From Leifsonia sp. 1010 (GTDB taxonomy: Bacteria > Actinomycetota > Actinomycetes > Actinomycetales > Microbacteriaceae), in contig NZ_JAVDSL010000001.1 in NCBI RefSeq assembly GCF_031455295.1, positions 2,046,001-2,110,000 on the forward strand: 64,000 bases of DNA. The letters run 5' to 3'. Below, piece by piece: positions 33,991 through 42,459 of the stretch (the first letter of the stretch is position 1; every line of letters starts with the position of its first letter). The notes under the pieces were generated by a model. That model did not search any database, had not been told where the DNA came from, and saw only the letters and a program-made list of their open reading frames with translations. A program made the translations under genes and the position numbers.

Positions 33991-35883
33991 GTGACCACCC
34001 CGCTCACGCTCATCCAGCGTTCCCCCGACCCGGAGTCCGTCGGGCAGTCGCGCGACCGCCGGCCGAGCATCGCCGAGCGCTTCCGCTCGATGGGCCGGAG
34101 CCGCATCGGCGCGCTGCTGCTCGTGGCGGCGACGCTCGTCGCGATCGTGTGGGCGAACATCTCGTTCACGGGGTACGAGCAGTTCTGGGACACCCACCTG
34201 ATCATCGGGGTCGGCGACCTCCACCTCGACTTCACCCTGCACGCGCTGGTCAACGACGCGCTGATGGCGATCTTCTTCTTCACCGTCGGCTTGGAGGTGC
34301 GGCGCGAGTTCGCGATCGGGGAGCTGACGAGTTGGTCGCGCGCCGTCGTCCCGGTGGTCGCCGCCGTCTTCGGGCTCGCGGTCCCCGCGGTCATCTTCGT
34401 GCTGTTCACGCTCGGGACGGGCATGGAGCACGCGTGGGGGGTCGTCATCTCCACCGACACCGCGTTCCTGGTCGGTGCCCTCGCCCTCATCGGCCCGCGC
34501 GCATCAGGCCGCCTTCGGGTGTTCCTGTTGGCGCTCGCCGTCGTGGATGACATCGGCGCCCTGAGCATCATCGCCCTGGTGTACACCGAGAACTTCAACC
34601 CGTATCCGCTGATCATCGCTGCGATCGGGCTGGTCGGGGTCTACTTCACCCGGTATCTGCGCGGGGGCCGCGGGCCGGTCTACGCGACGCTCGCCATCAT
34701 CGTCTGGCTCGCGTTCCTCGCGTCGGGCGTTCACCCGACGCTGGCGGGCGTGGCGATCGCCCTCCTCGTTCCGGTCTATCGGCCCAACCGGCGCGATGTG
34801 GAGCACGCCCTCGATCTCGCCCGGACGTTCCGGCAGTCGCCGAACACGGAATACGCGCGGGCCGCCGCGAACAGCCTGCGCGAGTCCATCTCCATCAACG
34901 AGCGGCTGCAGTCGGCCTGGGGTCCGTACGTGGCGTACGTGGTGCTTCCGCTGTTCGCGCTGGCCAACGCCGGCGTGCGACTGGACGGCGACATCCTCGC
35001 CGGTGCGCTCGTCTCGCCCATCGCGTGGGGCGTGCTCGCGGGCCTCGTCGTCGGCAAGTTCGTCGGCGTCTTCGGTTCGGCCGCTGTGCTGCGGCTGCTC
35101 AAGATCGGGGACTTCGGTCCCGGCCTCACCCTCGACCGTCTGGCCGGGGGAGCGGCACTGTGCGGTATCGGCTTCACGATCTCGCTGTTCATCGTCGACC
35201 TGGGCGTTCCGGATGAGGCGGCCCAGAACGCCGCGCGCGTCGGCGTGCTCGCGGCGACGATCGTGGCGTTCGTCGTGGCGACCATCGTCTTCCGGATCTC
35301 CGACGCCCGGCGGCCGAAGGACGAGGCGGGCCTGACCCTCGTGCGCCCCGTCGACCCGGCCCGCGACCACATCTTCGGCTCGCTGGATGCGCCCTACGAG
35401 ATCGTCGAGTACGGCGACTTCCAGTGCGGCTTCTGCCTGAAGGCGACGGGTTCGGTATTCGAGGTGCAGCGCGAGCTCGGCGACCGGCTCCGCTACGTGT
35501 GGCGCCACGCGCCGCTGACGCGCTACCACCCGAACGCGCTCGCCGCGGCCGAGGCGTCGGAGGCGGCGTCGCGCCAGGGCAAGTTCTTCGAGTTCGAGCG
35601 CGCACTCTTCGCCGACCAGGAGCACCAGCTGCCCTCCGACATCCTGCGCCGTGCCGAGGAGCTCGGCCTCGACCTCGACCGCTTCGAGGCCGACCTGAGC
35701 TCGCCCGAGGTCGCCGCGCGGGTGCGCGACGACATGCTGGACGCGGAGGCGATGGACATCAACGCGGTCCCCACCTTCTTCATCAACGGCCGCCGTCACG
35801 TCGGACCGTACGACGCCCAGTCGCTGATCCGGGCGATGCAGGCGACGGAGGACACGGGCACCGCGGCGACCACGCAGCCGTAG
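33991..35883 (+). CDS. nhaA: Na+/H+ antiporter NhaA fused to a DsbA-like thioredoxin domain
   Basis: A 630-residue fusion. Residues about 30-435 are NhaA, with the ion-binding Asp pair in AVVDDIGALS (about 186-187) and FFFTVGLEVRREF; about eleven helices. Residues about 450-630 are a DsbA/Thioredoxin_4 domain with CGFC (about 479) and a cis-Pro loop NAVPTFFINGRRHVG. The exporter lowers cytoplasmic Na+ using the proton gradient. The fused domain could act on disulfides or sense redox, and its side of the membrane depends on helix count. GTG 33991 is preferred. Similar fusions are known in actinobacteria. Confidence 0.94.
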   Translation: MTTPLTLIQRSPDPESVGQSRDRRPSIAERFRSMGRSRIGALLLVAATLVAIVWANISFTGYEQFWDTHLIIGVGDLHLDFTLHALVNDALMAIFFFTVGLEVRREFAIGELTSWSRAVVPVVAAVFGLAVPAVIFVLFTLGTGMEHAWGVVISTDTAFLVGALALIGPRASGRLRVFLLALAVVDDIGALSIIALVYTENFNPYPLIIAAIGLVGVYFTRYLRGGRGPVYATLAIIVWLAFLASGVHPTLAGVAIALLVPVYRPNRRDVEHALDLARTFRQSPNTEYARAAANSLRESISINERLQSAWGPYVAYVVLPLFALANAGVRLDGDILAGALVSPIAWGVLAGLVVGKFVGVFGSAAVLRLLKIGDFGPGLTLDRLAGGAALCGIGFTISLFIVDLGVPDEAAQNAARVGVLAATIVAFVVATIVFRISDARRPKDEAGLTLVRPVDPARDHIFGSLDAPYEIVEYGDFQCGFCLKATGSVFEVQRELGDRLRYVWRHAPLTRYHPNALAAAEASEAASRQGKFFEFERALFADQEHQLPSDILRRAEELGLDLDRFEADLSSPEVAARVRDDMLDAEAMDINAVPTFFINGRRHVGPYDAQSLIRAMQATEDTGTAATTQP

Positions 35884-35934
35884 CGCGCGCCGCCTCACTC
35901 CGCGCGCCCCCTGCAGTCGGAGTTCCGCGAGCCA

Positions 35935-36014
35935 CGGTCGGAGATTCCCCGCCAAGCGGCCCGAATCTCCATCCCGGCCGCGGTCCGTCGGAGATCTGAG
36001 CCAATTTCTCCGAC
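35935..36014. repeat. GTCGGAGAT palindromic repeat, copy 1
   Basis: Shares the ordered motifs GGTCGGAGA, ATCTCCAT, CGGCCGCGG/CGACCGCGG, CCGTCGGAGAT and GAGCCA with 62969-63049. Inside it GGAGATTC pairs with GAATCTCC. It fills most of the spacer between nhaA and the next gene; the remainder shows nothing I can assign. Confidence 0.7.
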
Positions 36015-36108
36015 GCTGGAGGGACGACGAGTGGATGCGCGCAGCCGCTCACGCTCCCCAGCGGCCACAGCGCCGCGCAACGTCGGCGGCCTCCCCTACG
36101 ATCGGGGC

Positions 36109-36714
36109 ATGGCCGACGACCCGCACCGAACAGCACCCGAGCCCCTGGTCGTCGCCGACCAGGCCGCATGGCGCGCCTGGCTCGACGAGAACGAGACGAC
36201 CTCCGACGGTGTCTGGCTGGTGCTCGCGAAGAAGGGCGTCACCGATCCGACCTCCCTCGGCTATCAGGAGGCCCTGATCGAGGCGCTCTGCAGCGGCTGG
36301 ATCGACGGCCAGCGCCGTGGACGCGACGAGACGACGTTCGTGCAGCGGTACACGCCGCGACGCAAGGCCTCGCTGTGGTCGGAGCGCAACATCGGCATCG
36401 TCGAGACCTTGATCGCCGAGGGGCGGATGCGGCCCGCCGGGCAGGCCGAGATCGATCGGGCGAAGGCGGACGGCCGCTGGGATCGCGCCTACGCGGGCGC
36501 CGGGCGGATCGAGATGCACGAGGATCTGGTGGCCGCGCTCGAGGCGTCACCGGCTGCCACGGCGACGTTCGAGCGACTCAACGCGCAGAACCGCTACGCC
36601 GTGCTCTGGCGCGTGGTCACCGCGCCGAACGCCACCACCCGCGGCAACCGGCTGGCCAAACTGATCGGGATGCTGGAGCGCGGCGAGACGCCATACCCGC
36701 AGGAGGCGCGCTGA
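36109..36714 (+). CDS. YdeI/OmpD-associated family protein
   Basis: A 201-residue soluble protein of the YdeI (OmdA) family: AAWRAWLDENETTSDGVWLV, SLGYQEALIEALCSGWIDGQ, RYTPRRKASLWSERNIGIVE, and a helical C-terminus with FERLNAQNRYAVLWRVV. The function of the family is not established (linked to stress resistance). The ATG at 36109 is six bases after TACGAT (36097-36102), suggesting a leaderless mRNA; an upstream in-frame start at 36031 would run through this element. Confidence 0.85.
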   Translation: MADDPHRTAPEPLVVADQAAWRAWLDENETTSDGVWLVLAKKGVTDPTSLGYQEALIEALCSGWIDGQRRGRDETTFVQRYTPRRKASLWSERNIGIVETLIAEGRMRPAGQAEIDRAKADGRWDRAYAGAGRIEMHEDLVAALEASPAATATFERLNAQNRYAVLWRVVTAPNATTRGNRLAKLIGMLERGETPYPQEAR

Positions 36715-36722
36715 CACAAGCG

Positions 36723-36752
36723 TTGTCCTGGCGGGCCGGCCGCCCCTAGCGT
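36723..36752 (+). promoter_or_regulatory. putative promoter of the bicupin gene
   Basis: TTGTCC (36723-36728), 18-base spacer, TAGCGT (36747-36752), about 36 bp before the ATG. Confidence 0.4.
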
Positions 36753-36787
36753 GACGGTGACATAACACCATCGACAGGGAGACCCGA

Positions 36788-37828
36788 ATGCCCACGACCT
36801 CGCCGCACGTCGCTTCGCTCGCCGATGCCCCCGACACCTACGAGAACGACTTCGGCAGCATCTCGCAGCTCACCGCCGACGACTTCCCGATCCTGAAGCG
36901 CATGTCGCTGAAGCGCATCGTGCTGGAACCGGGCGGGGTCCGCGAGCCGCAGTGGAACGTCAACGCGAACCAGATCGCCTACGTGGTGCGGGGGACCGTG
37001 CTGGTGTCGATGCTGGCCAACGCCGACGAGTTCGCGTCGTTCGTCGTGAAGCCGGGGCAGATGTACCACGTCGCCTCCGGCGCGATCTACCACATCGAGA
37101 ACGTGGGGGACGAGACCGCGGAGATCATCGCCTCCCTCCGCACGTCGCGTCCGGCGCACTTCTCTCTGCAGAGCAGCTTCAATGCGATGACGGATGCGGT
37201 GCTCGGCAACACCTACGACCTGCCGTCGTCGGCGTTCGCCGCCTTCGACCGGCACGACGCCCAGCAGATCGTGCGTCGCGAGGGCCCGGCCCGCATCCCG
37301 GACACCGCCGGGCTCCCGAACGCCCACCTGTTCGATGTCGCGGGGCAGAACCCGCCGCTCTCGTACGACTACGGCAGCGCCCGGCTCGCGCGCAAGCAGT
37401 TCTGGGCGGCGCTCGACGACCTCTCGATGTACTCGCTCGAGATCGCGAACACGGGGATGCGCGAGCCGCACTGGCATCCCGTCACGGCCGAGCTCGGGTA
37501 CGTGCAGAGCGGGCACGCGCGGATGACGGTGCTCGACCCGGACGGCTCGCTCGACACATACGAGCTGGAGCCCGGGAACGCCTACTTCATCCCGCGCGCC
37601 TACCCGCACCACATCGAGGCGTTGGGCGACGAGGGCATCCACTTCCTGATCTTCTTCGACCAGCCCACGCCCGGAGACATCGGGTACCGCGCCACGGCAT
37701 CCGCCTTCTCGCGGGAGGTGCTGTCGTCGGCGTTCGGGGTGCCGGAGGCGCAGCTCCCGCAGTTCCCGTTCACACCGGTCGATCCGCTGATCGTCGGGCG
37801 GACCAACCCGATCGACCCGCTGGAGTAG
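36788..37828 (+). CDS. bicupin, oxalate-decarboxylase-like
   Basis: A 346-residue two-cupin protein. The second cupin keeps the metal-binding pattern EPHWHPVTAELGY and PRAYPHHIEALG. The first has the same frame but with ligands replaced (EPQWNVNANQIAY), so only one site should hold Mn or Fe. The order and lengths match the oxalate decarboxylase family, but loss of the N-terminal site, which is the catalytic one in Bacillus OxdC, argues against that activity. No signal peptide. GGGAG precedes the ATG. Confidence 0.85.
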   Translation: MPTTSPHVASLADAPDTYENDFGSISQLTADDFPILKRMSLKRIVLEPGGVREPQWNVNANQIAYVVRGTVLVSMLANADEFASFVVKPGQMYHVASGAIYHIENVGDETAEIIASLRTSRPAHFSLQSSFNAMTDAVLGNTYDLPSSAFAAFDRHDAQQIVRREGPARIPDTAGLPNAHLFDVAGQNPPLSYDYGSARLARKQFWAALDDLSMYSLEIANTGMREPHWHPVTAELGYVQSGHARMTVLDPDGSLDTYELEPGNAYFIPRAYPHHIEALGDEGIHFLIFFDQPTPGDIGYRATASAFSREVLSSAFGVPEAQLPQFPFTPVDPLIVGRTNPIDPLE

Positions 37829-37855
37829 GCGCGGCCGGTCGGCCGATCGAGCGGG

Positions 37856-38572
37856 TCAGCCGCCCGAGCGGGTCAGTCCGCGCAGTTCCCCGGTCGACGA
37901 TCCGAAGTCGATGTGGATGTGCGTGCAGTAGTCGGCGAAGCGCGAGATGTTGCGCAGCGGCGGCATCCAGTACGCCCCGCAGCCGTCGGCCCCTGAGGCC
38001 TGACCGGCGCGCGATCCGGCCGGCAGGAACGAGTCGAGGAACGGGAGCAGGATGTTCGTCGGCCCGTCGTTGCCGCGCGTCCTGGCGGAGCCGATGTAGG
38101 TGATGTCCATCGCGTTGGGGGCGCCCGGCGGCGTGCAGTGGCGGGAGGTCGGGTTGCTCGCGCAGGTGGCGACGCCGTCGTTGGCGCAGTGCCGGTTGAG
38201 GTCGCTGACCTGCACCGAGCCGTAGTTGCGGATGATGATCACCAGCGTCTGCAGCGTCCGCTTGTCGATGTTGCACTGCGGCGTCTGACCGATGGTGCCG
38301 TTGGCGATCGGCTGCAGCTCGTTCGGGATGATGGCGCGCTCGGCCCATTCGATGATCAGGGTGCCCTGGCTGTAGTCCTCGAGCAGCTTCTGGGCAGCGG
38401 CCTGCGCCGTGGCGGGCACATCGACGCAGGTCTCTACGCAGGTGCTCTCCGCCGGCTGCGCCAGCGCGGCCCGTGCGGACGGCGCGGGCGCGGCGGCCGA
38501 GAAGCCGGCGACCACGAGTACCGCGATGAGGGCGAATGCGGCGCGGAGGGACGTTCGACGGAGGCGGCGCAT
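37856..38572 (-). CDS. exported protein with LAS-metallopeptidase-like motifs
   Basis: A 238-residue protein with a signal peptide (TSLRAAFALIAVLVVAGFSA, cleavage near ARA-AL). The C-terminal half has SRHCTPPGAPNAMDITYIG and YCTHIHIDFG, which resemble the H-x-D and HxH zinc ligands of M15/LAS peptidoglycan peptidases, with several Cys that could form disulfides. A cell-wall hydrolase role is inferred, not shown. It starts 2 bases after the stop of a lipoprotein gene on the same strand. Confidence 0.75.
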   Translation of the reverse strand: MRRLRRTSLRAAFALIAVLVVAGFSAAAPAPSARAALAQPAESTCVETCVDVPATAQAAAQKLLEDYSQGTLIIEWAERAIIPNELQPIANGTIGQTPQCNIDKRTLQTLVIIIRNYGSVQVSDLNRHCANDGVATCASNPTSRHCTPPGAPNAMDITYIGSARTRGNDGPTNILLPFLDSFLPAGSRAGQASGADGCGAYWMPPLRNISRFADYCTHIHIDFGSSTGELRGLTRSGG

Positions 38573-38573
38573 G

Positions 38574-39092
38574 TCAGTCCTGACTCACGGTGACGCCGGC
38601 GAGGGTGAAGCAGTCGCGCGCGACGGCGGAGGAGTCCTCCACCGTCTTCTGCGGGCCCGCACCGGTCTCCGGGTTGATGGGGTTGGCATTGATGAACGCG
38701 AGGTTCGCGGCCAGGGGCTTCCAGATGCCGTCCTTCTCGGCGGCAGCGGCGGCGAGAGGCGTCGCGGCGGCCACCCGGCTCGCGGCGAAGCCGTCGGCGA
38801 CCTGCTGGCACGCCTGCACGGCCAGCGCCTTCGCCCCGGCGGTGTCGGCCGGAGCACCGGTGGGCGCCGGAGCGTCCGGCGCCTCCGTGGTCCCTGGGCC
38901 CGTGGTCGGCGCGCGAGTCTGCGTCGCGGGGAGCGTCGGCGTCGGCGTGGGGCTCGCGGTCAGCGTCGGGGTGGGGAACGGCGTCTGCGTTCCGGCGTCG
39001 GCGCCGGACTTCGGCGCGCATCCGGCCAGCGCCAGCGCGAGCACGGCCGCCGCCACGGTGAGCGCGCGCACGCGCCCGAGCTGCGAGACCAT
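38574..39092 (-). CDS. lipoprotein with Pro/Thr-rich linker
   Basis: A 172-residue lipoprotein: signal with lipobox ALAGC (Cys about 25), then a Pro/Thr-rich extended stretch (PTPTLTASPTPTPTLPATQT), then a helical domain with two Cys (VQACQQVADGF, ARDCFTLAG). Function unknown. The ATG at 39092 is chosen because the upstream extension is Arg-rich and would spoil the signal. It forms an operon with the LAS-like exported protein and may tether or regulate it. Confidence 0.8.
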   Translation of the reverse strand: MVSQLGRVRALTVAAAVLALALAGCAPKSGADAGTQTPFPTPTLTASPTPTPTLPATQTRAPTTGPGTTEAPDAPAPTGAPADTAGAKALAVQACQQVADGFAASRVAAATPLAAAAAEKDGIWKPLAANLAFINANPINPETGAGPQKTVEDSSAVARDCFTLAGVTVSQD

Positions 39093-39219
39093 CGGAACCA
39101 CCCCATCCCCGAACGGGCGTAAATACGTGCATAGGCTACGGGGTCGGTCGCGCCGATCGGGGGAGTGACGCGCGCTCTCCCGGGAACGGCTGCCGGACGA
39201 AGGCCCACGCGGACGCCGA

Positions 39220-40734
39220 TCAGACGCCCGTCTTCCCCGCCTTCTTGCGGGCACGGAGGTCGACCAGCCCGACGACGAGGGCGACCGCGAGCAGCGCGAG
39301 CGTGACGAGGTACCCGTCCCTCACCGCCTGGTGGTACTGATCGACCGGATGGTTACCGCCGCCCGGGACGGTCGTGAAGAAGACGGCCGTCACGAGCGCG
39401 ACGCCGACGGCCGTTCCGACCCGCTGGCCCAGCTGCGCGATCGACCCGGCCGCGCTGCCCTCCTCCGGCGGCACTTCCGAGAGGGTCAACGTCTGGTTGG
39501 GGGAGATGACGAACCCGCCGCCGATGCCGCCGACCAGAGTGGATGCGGCCATCAGCCATTCCGCAGCCGCCGGCGGGGCCAGGGTCGCCGAGGCGAGCAG
39601 TGCGCCGATGCCGACGATCACGATGACGAGCCCGACGACGACGAGGGCGCAGCCGAAGCGCTGGACGAGGCGGCCGCCGATGAACGCCGACACGGCGGCG
39701 CCGAGCGCGAAGGGAACGCTCACCAGCCCCGCCGCGAGCGGTTGGGCGTGCAGTCCCTCCTGGAGGAACAGCGTCGTGACGAGGAAGCTGGCCGGCAGAC
39801 CGGCGAAGTACACCGCGGCGATGAGGATGCCGTTGCGGTAGGAGGCCAGCCGGAAGAGGGCGAGGTGGACGATCGGTGAGAGCCCGCGCTTCGCGTAACG
39901 GCGCTCCCACAGGAGGAACGCCGACCCGAAGGCCGCGAACGCGATGAGCCACAGCCAGCGGAGGGGGTCGTCCGTTGAGGATCCGGTGGTGAGCAGGAAC
40001 GGCAGCATCAGGCCGAGGATGGCCCCCGCCAGGAGGACCAGCCCCACCGGGTCCAGCTGTGTTCCTCCCGTCGGCCGCTCCTGCGTACGCGGCAGGAACC
40101 GCAGTGCGAAGAAGAGCGCGACGGCGCCGCACGGCACGTTGAACCAGAACAGCAGCCGCCAGCCCTCCTCCGCGCCGCCGATCGCGATCAGCGAGCCGGC
40201 GAGGCTCGGGCCGATCGCCGTGGCGATGCCGACCATCGCACCGAAGACGCCGAACGCGCGCCCGCGCTCCGGTCCGCGGTACAGCTGCTGGATCATCCCG
40301 AGCACCTGCGGCATCTGGACGCCCGCTGCGGCGCCCTGGACGAACCGCGCAATGGTCAGCCAGACGATGTTCGGGGCGAGCGCGCACAGGGCGCTCGCGA
40401 GGCTGAAGCCGACCAGGCCGATGACGAACATCGCCCGGCGCGACCGGGTGTCGCCGAGGCGACCGGAGGGCACGAGGGTGAGACCGAAGGCGAGGGCGTA
40501 GCCCGCCACGATCAGCTGCAGTTGCGTCGAGTCGGCGTGCAGCGAGCGCTGGATGGAGGGCAGTGCGACGTTCACCCCGGAGAGATCGAGGATGGTCAGC
40601 GCGCCGACCGCGATGCAGACCGCGAAGGCGGGCCCGCGTCCGGTGCGGGTTCCCTGAGCGGTGTCCTCCCCAGAGGAGCCCGGGGAAGCGTCGGAGCCCG
40701 GGGAGGCGTCGGAGCCCTGCGAAACGTCGGTCAC
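39220..40734 (-). CDS. MFS drug-efflux transporter, DHA2 (EmrB/QacA) type
   Basis: A 504-residue protein with about 14 helices: ALTILDLSGVNVALPSIQRS (motif D1 of DHA2), GRLGDTRSRRAMF (motif A), ARFVQGAAAGVQMPQVLGMI and FGVFGAMVGIATAIGPSLAG (motif C). It probably exports toxic compounds using the proton gradient. GTG 40734 is six bases after TACGGT on its strand (40741-40746). The TetR regulator gene lies 20 bp upstream on the same strand and may control it. Confidence 0.92.
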   Translation of the reverse strand: MTDVSQGSDASPGSDASPGSSGEDTAQGTRTGRGPAFAVCIAVGALTILDLSGVNVALPSIQRSLHADSTQLQLIVAGYALAFGLTLVPSGRLGDTRSRRAMFVIGLVGFSLASALCALAPNIVWLTIARFVQGAAAGVQMPQVLGMIQQLYRGPERGRAFGVFGAMVGIATAIGPSLAGSLIAIGGAEEGWRLLFWFNVPCGAVALFFALRFLPRTQERPTGGTQLDPVGLVLLAGAILGLMLPFLLTTGSSTDDPLRWLWLIAFAAFGSAFLLWERRYAKRGLSPIVHLALFRLASYRNGILIAAVYFAGLPASFLVTTLFLQEGLHAQPLAAGLVSVPFALGAAVSAFIGGRLVQRFGCALVVVGLVIVIVGIGALLASATLAPPAAAEWLMAASTLVGGIGGGFVISPNQTLTLSEVPPEEGSAAGSIAQLGQRVGTAVGVALVTAVFFTTVPGGGNHPVDQYHQAVRDGYLVTLALLAVALVVGLVDLRARKKAGKTGV

Positions 40735-40754
40735 GCCGACACCGTACGCCTGGT

Positions 40755-41420
40755 TCAGCCGGCCAGAGCGCCGGTCAGGTAGGCGCGCAGGATGCGGCGC
40801 AGCCGCGGCTCCAGGTCGATCAGCGCGTGCCCGAGCCGCGGGTCGGTGCGGTAGAGCTCGGCGATCTCCGGCGGCGGGGTGGAGATCTGCCAGAAGGTGC
40901 CGGCGAGGGAGGTCGCGGCGGCGACCAGATCGCGTGCGGCCGTGTCCGTGAGGGCCGGGAGCGCATCCCGGACCGCGTCGCTGATCGCCGCGAGACTCTC
41001 GCCGCTCGTGAGCTTGTAGCTGCGCACGGCCTCGACGGAGACGTTGCGCTCGAGGTTGAGCGGCGCCTGCGCGAGCAGGTCGCAGAACGCTCCGCGAGCG
41101 GCCAGGGTGGAGGCGAAGGCGGCGGCGACGCCCTCGGCGGTGGAAGCACGGCGGACGCGCTCGCAGAGCACGGGCGTCCACTCCCTCCACGCCTCGGCGG
41201 TGAGCCGGAGGAAGATCTCCTCGCGCGTCTCGAAGTACCGCAGCATGGCCGACTTGTGCATTCCGACCGCGTCGGCGATGTCGGTCAGGGTGACGGTGCG
41301 GATGCCCCGATCGCGGCCGAGGGCGCGGGCGGCGTCGAGGATCGCCTGCTCGCGAGCGGCCTTCGCCTCGGGGGAGCGGGCTCGTCGCTGCCCGCTCTCT
41401 CGCGTCTCCTGCTGGGTCAT
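40755..41420 (-). CDS. TetR family transcriptional regulator
   Basis: A 221-residue protein: TetR HTH from about residue 25 (AILDAARALGRDRGIRTVTL, TDIADAVGMHKSAMLRYF), then a helical ligand-binding domain. It is co-oriented with the MFS gene downstream and divergent from an SDR gene; two palindromes lie in the 59-bp divergent spacer, so it probably represses both sides. Confidence 0.93.
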   Translation of the reverse strand: MTQQETRESGQRRARSPEAKAAREQAILDAARALGRDRGIRTVTLTDIADAVGMHKSAMLRYFETREEIFLRLTAEAWREWTPVLCERVRRASTAEGVAAAFASTLAARGAFCDLLAQAPLNLERNVSVEAVRSYKLTSGESLAAISDAVRDALPALTDTAARDLVAAATSLAGTFWQISTPPPEIAELYRTDPRLGHALIDLEPRLRRILRAYLTGALAG

Positions 41421-41434
41421 GTCGCCAGTTTAGC

Positions 41435-41470
41435 GCAACCGAGTTGCATTATTTAAAGAAACGGTGTTTC
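41435..41470. promoter_or_regulatory. two operator-like palindromes between tetR and SDR genes
   Basis: GCAAC-CGA-GTTGC (41435-41447) and GAAAC-GGT-GTTTC (41458-41470) are both perfect five-base inverted repeats with three-base spacers, centred 23 bp apart in the divergent promoter region. Confidence 0.6.
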
Positions 41471-41479
41471 ATTAACTCC

Positions 41480-42343
41480 ATGGAACAGACATGGTTCATC
41501 ACAGGCTCCTCCCGCGGCTTCGGCCGCTCCCTCGTCGTCGCCGCGCTCCGCGCCGGTGACCGCGTCGCCGCCACCGCCCGTCGCCCGGAGCAGTTGGTCG
41601 ACCTCGTCGCCGAGTACGGCGACCGCATCCTGCCGCTCCAGCTCGATGTGACCGACCCCGCCCGCGCCGCCGAGGCGCTCCGCGAGGCGCACGACCGCTT
41701 CGGCCGGCTCGACGTGATCGTCAACAACGCCGGCTATGCGAACGTGTCGCCGATCGAGACCACGGACGACGCCGACTTCCGCACGCAGTTCGAGACCAAC
41801 TTCTGGGGCGTGTACAACATCAGCAAGGCGGCCATCCCGCTGCTGCGGGCCCAGGGCGGCGGGCTCGTCATCCAGTTCTCGTCGGTCGGCGGGCGCGTCG
41901 GCGGGTCGCCCGGCATCGCGTCCTACCAGGCCGCGAAGTTCGCGATCGACGGCTTCAGCCGCGTGCTGCGGACGGAGACGGCTCCGTTCGGCGTGAAGGT
42001 CCTCGTCGTCGAGCCGAGCGGCTTCCGCACCGACTGGGCGGGATCGTCGATGGAGGTGCGCGAGATCCCCGAGGGATACGAGAGCACCGTCGGCGCGATG
42101 AACCGGCGGGTGCGTCAGTCCGACGAGGGCCCCGCCGGCGACCCGGATCGCGCGGCCGAGATCCTCGTCCGCCTCGCCAAGAGCGACGACATCCCGCAGA
42201 ACCTCCCGCTCGGGGTGAACGCCACCGAGATGAGCGTCGCGCAGGACCGCCGCCTCCTGGCTTCTGATCTCGCCTGGGCTCCCGTCTCGCGCTCCGCCGA
42301 TGCCGCCGAGCCCTACCCCGTCCCCTTCCCACCCGCCGCCTGA
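41480..42343 (+). CDS. SDR family oxidoreductase
   Basis: A 287-residue classical short-chain dehydrogenase: TGSSRGFGRSLVVAAL cofactor loop, NNAGYANVSP, active-site Ser in FSSVGGRVGGSPG and YxxxK as SYQAAKFAIDGFS. The Arg after the Gly-rich loop favours NADP(H). The ATG at 41480 is preferred over an upstream in-frame 41444, which lies in the operators. It is divergent from tetR and probably under its control. Confidence 0.92.
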   Translation: MEQTWFITGSSRGFGRSLVVAALRAGDRVAATARRPEQLVDLVAEYGDRILPLQLDVTDPARAAEALREAHDRFGRLDVIVNNAGYANVSPIETTDDADFRTQFETNFWGVYNISKAAIPLLRAQGGGLVIQFSSVGGRVGGSPGIASYQAAKFAIDGFSRVLRTETAPFGVKVLVVEPSGFRTDWAGSSMEVREIPEGYESTVGAMNRRVRQSDEGPAGDPDRAAEILVRLAKSDDIPQNLPLGVNATEMSVAQDRRLLASDLAWAPVSRSADAAEPYPVPFPPAA

Positions 42344-42362
42344 CCTCCCCGCCCCTCACCCG

Positions 42363-42434
42363 CCACCGTCGAGTCCGCAAACTTTGCACATCCCCGCGCC
42401 GCGTCGCGTGCAATTTGTGCGTACTCGACGGTGG
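42363..42434. repeat. dispersed palindromic repeat, copy 3
   Basis: CCACCGTCGAG (42363-42373) pairs with CTCGACGGTGG (42424-42434), inner AAACTTTGCAC with GTGCAATTTGT partly. The signature GCGTCGCGTGCAA is at 42401-42413. It fills the spacer between the SDR and MFS genes. Confidence 0.85.
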
Positions 42435-42459
42435 GCGGAGGGGCCGGTAGGGTTCGCGT

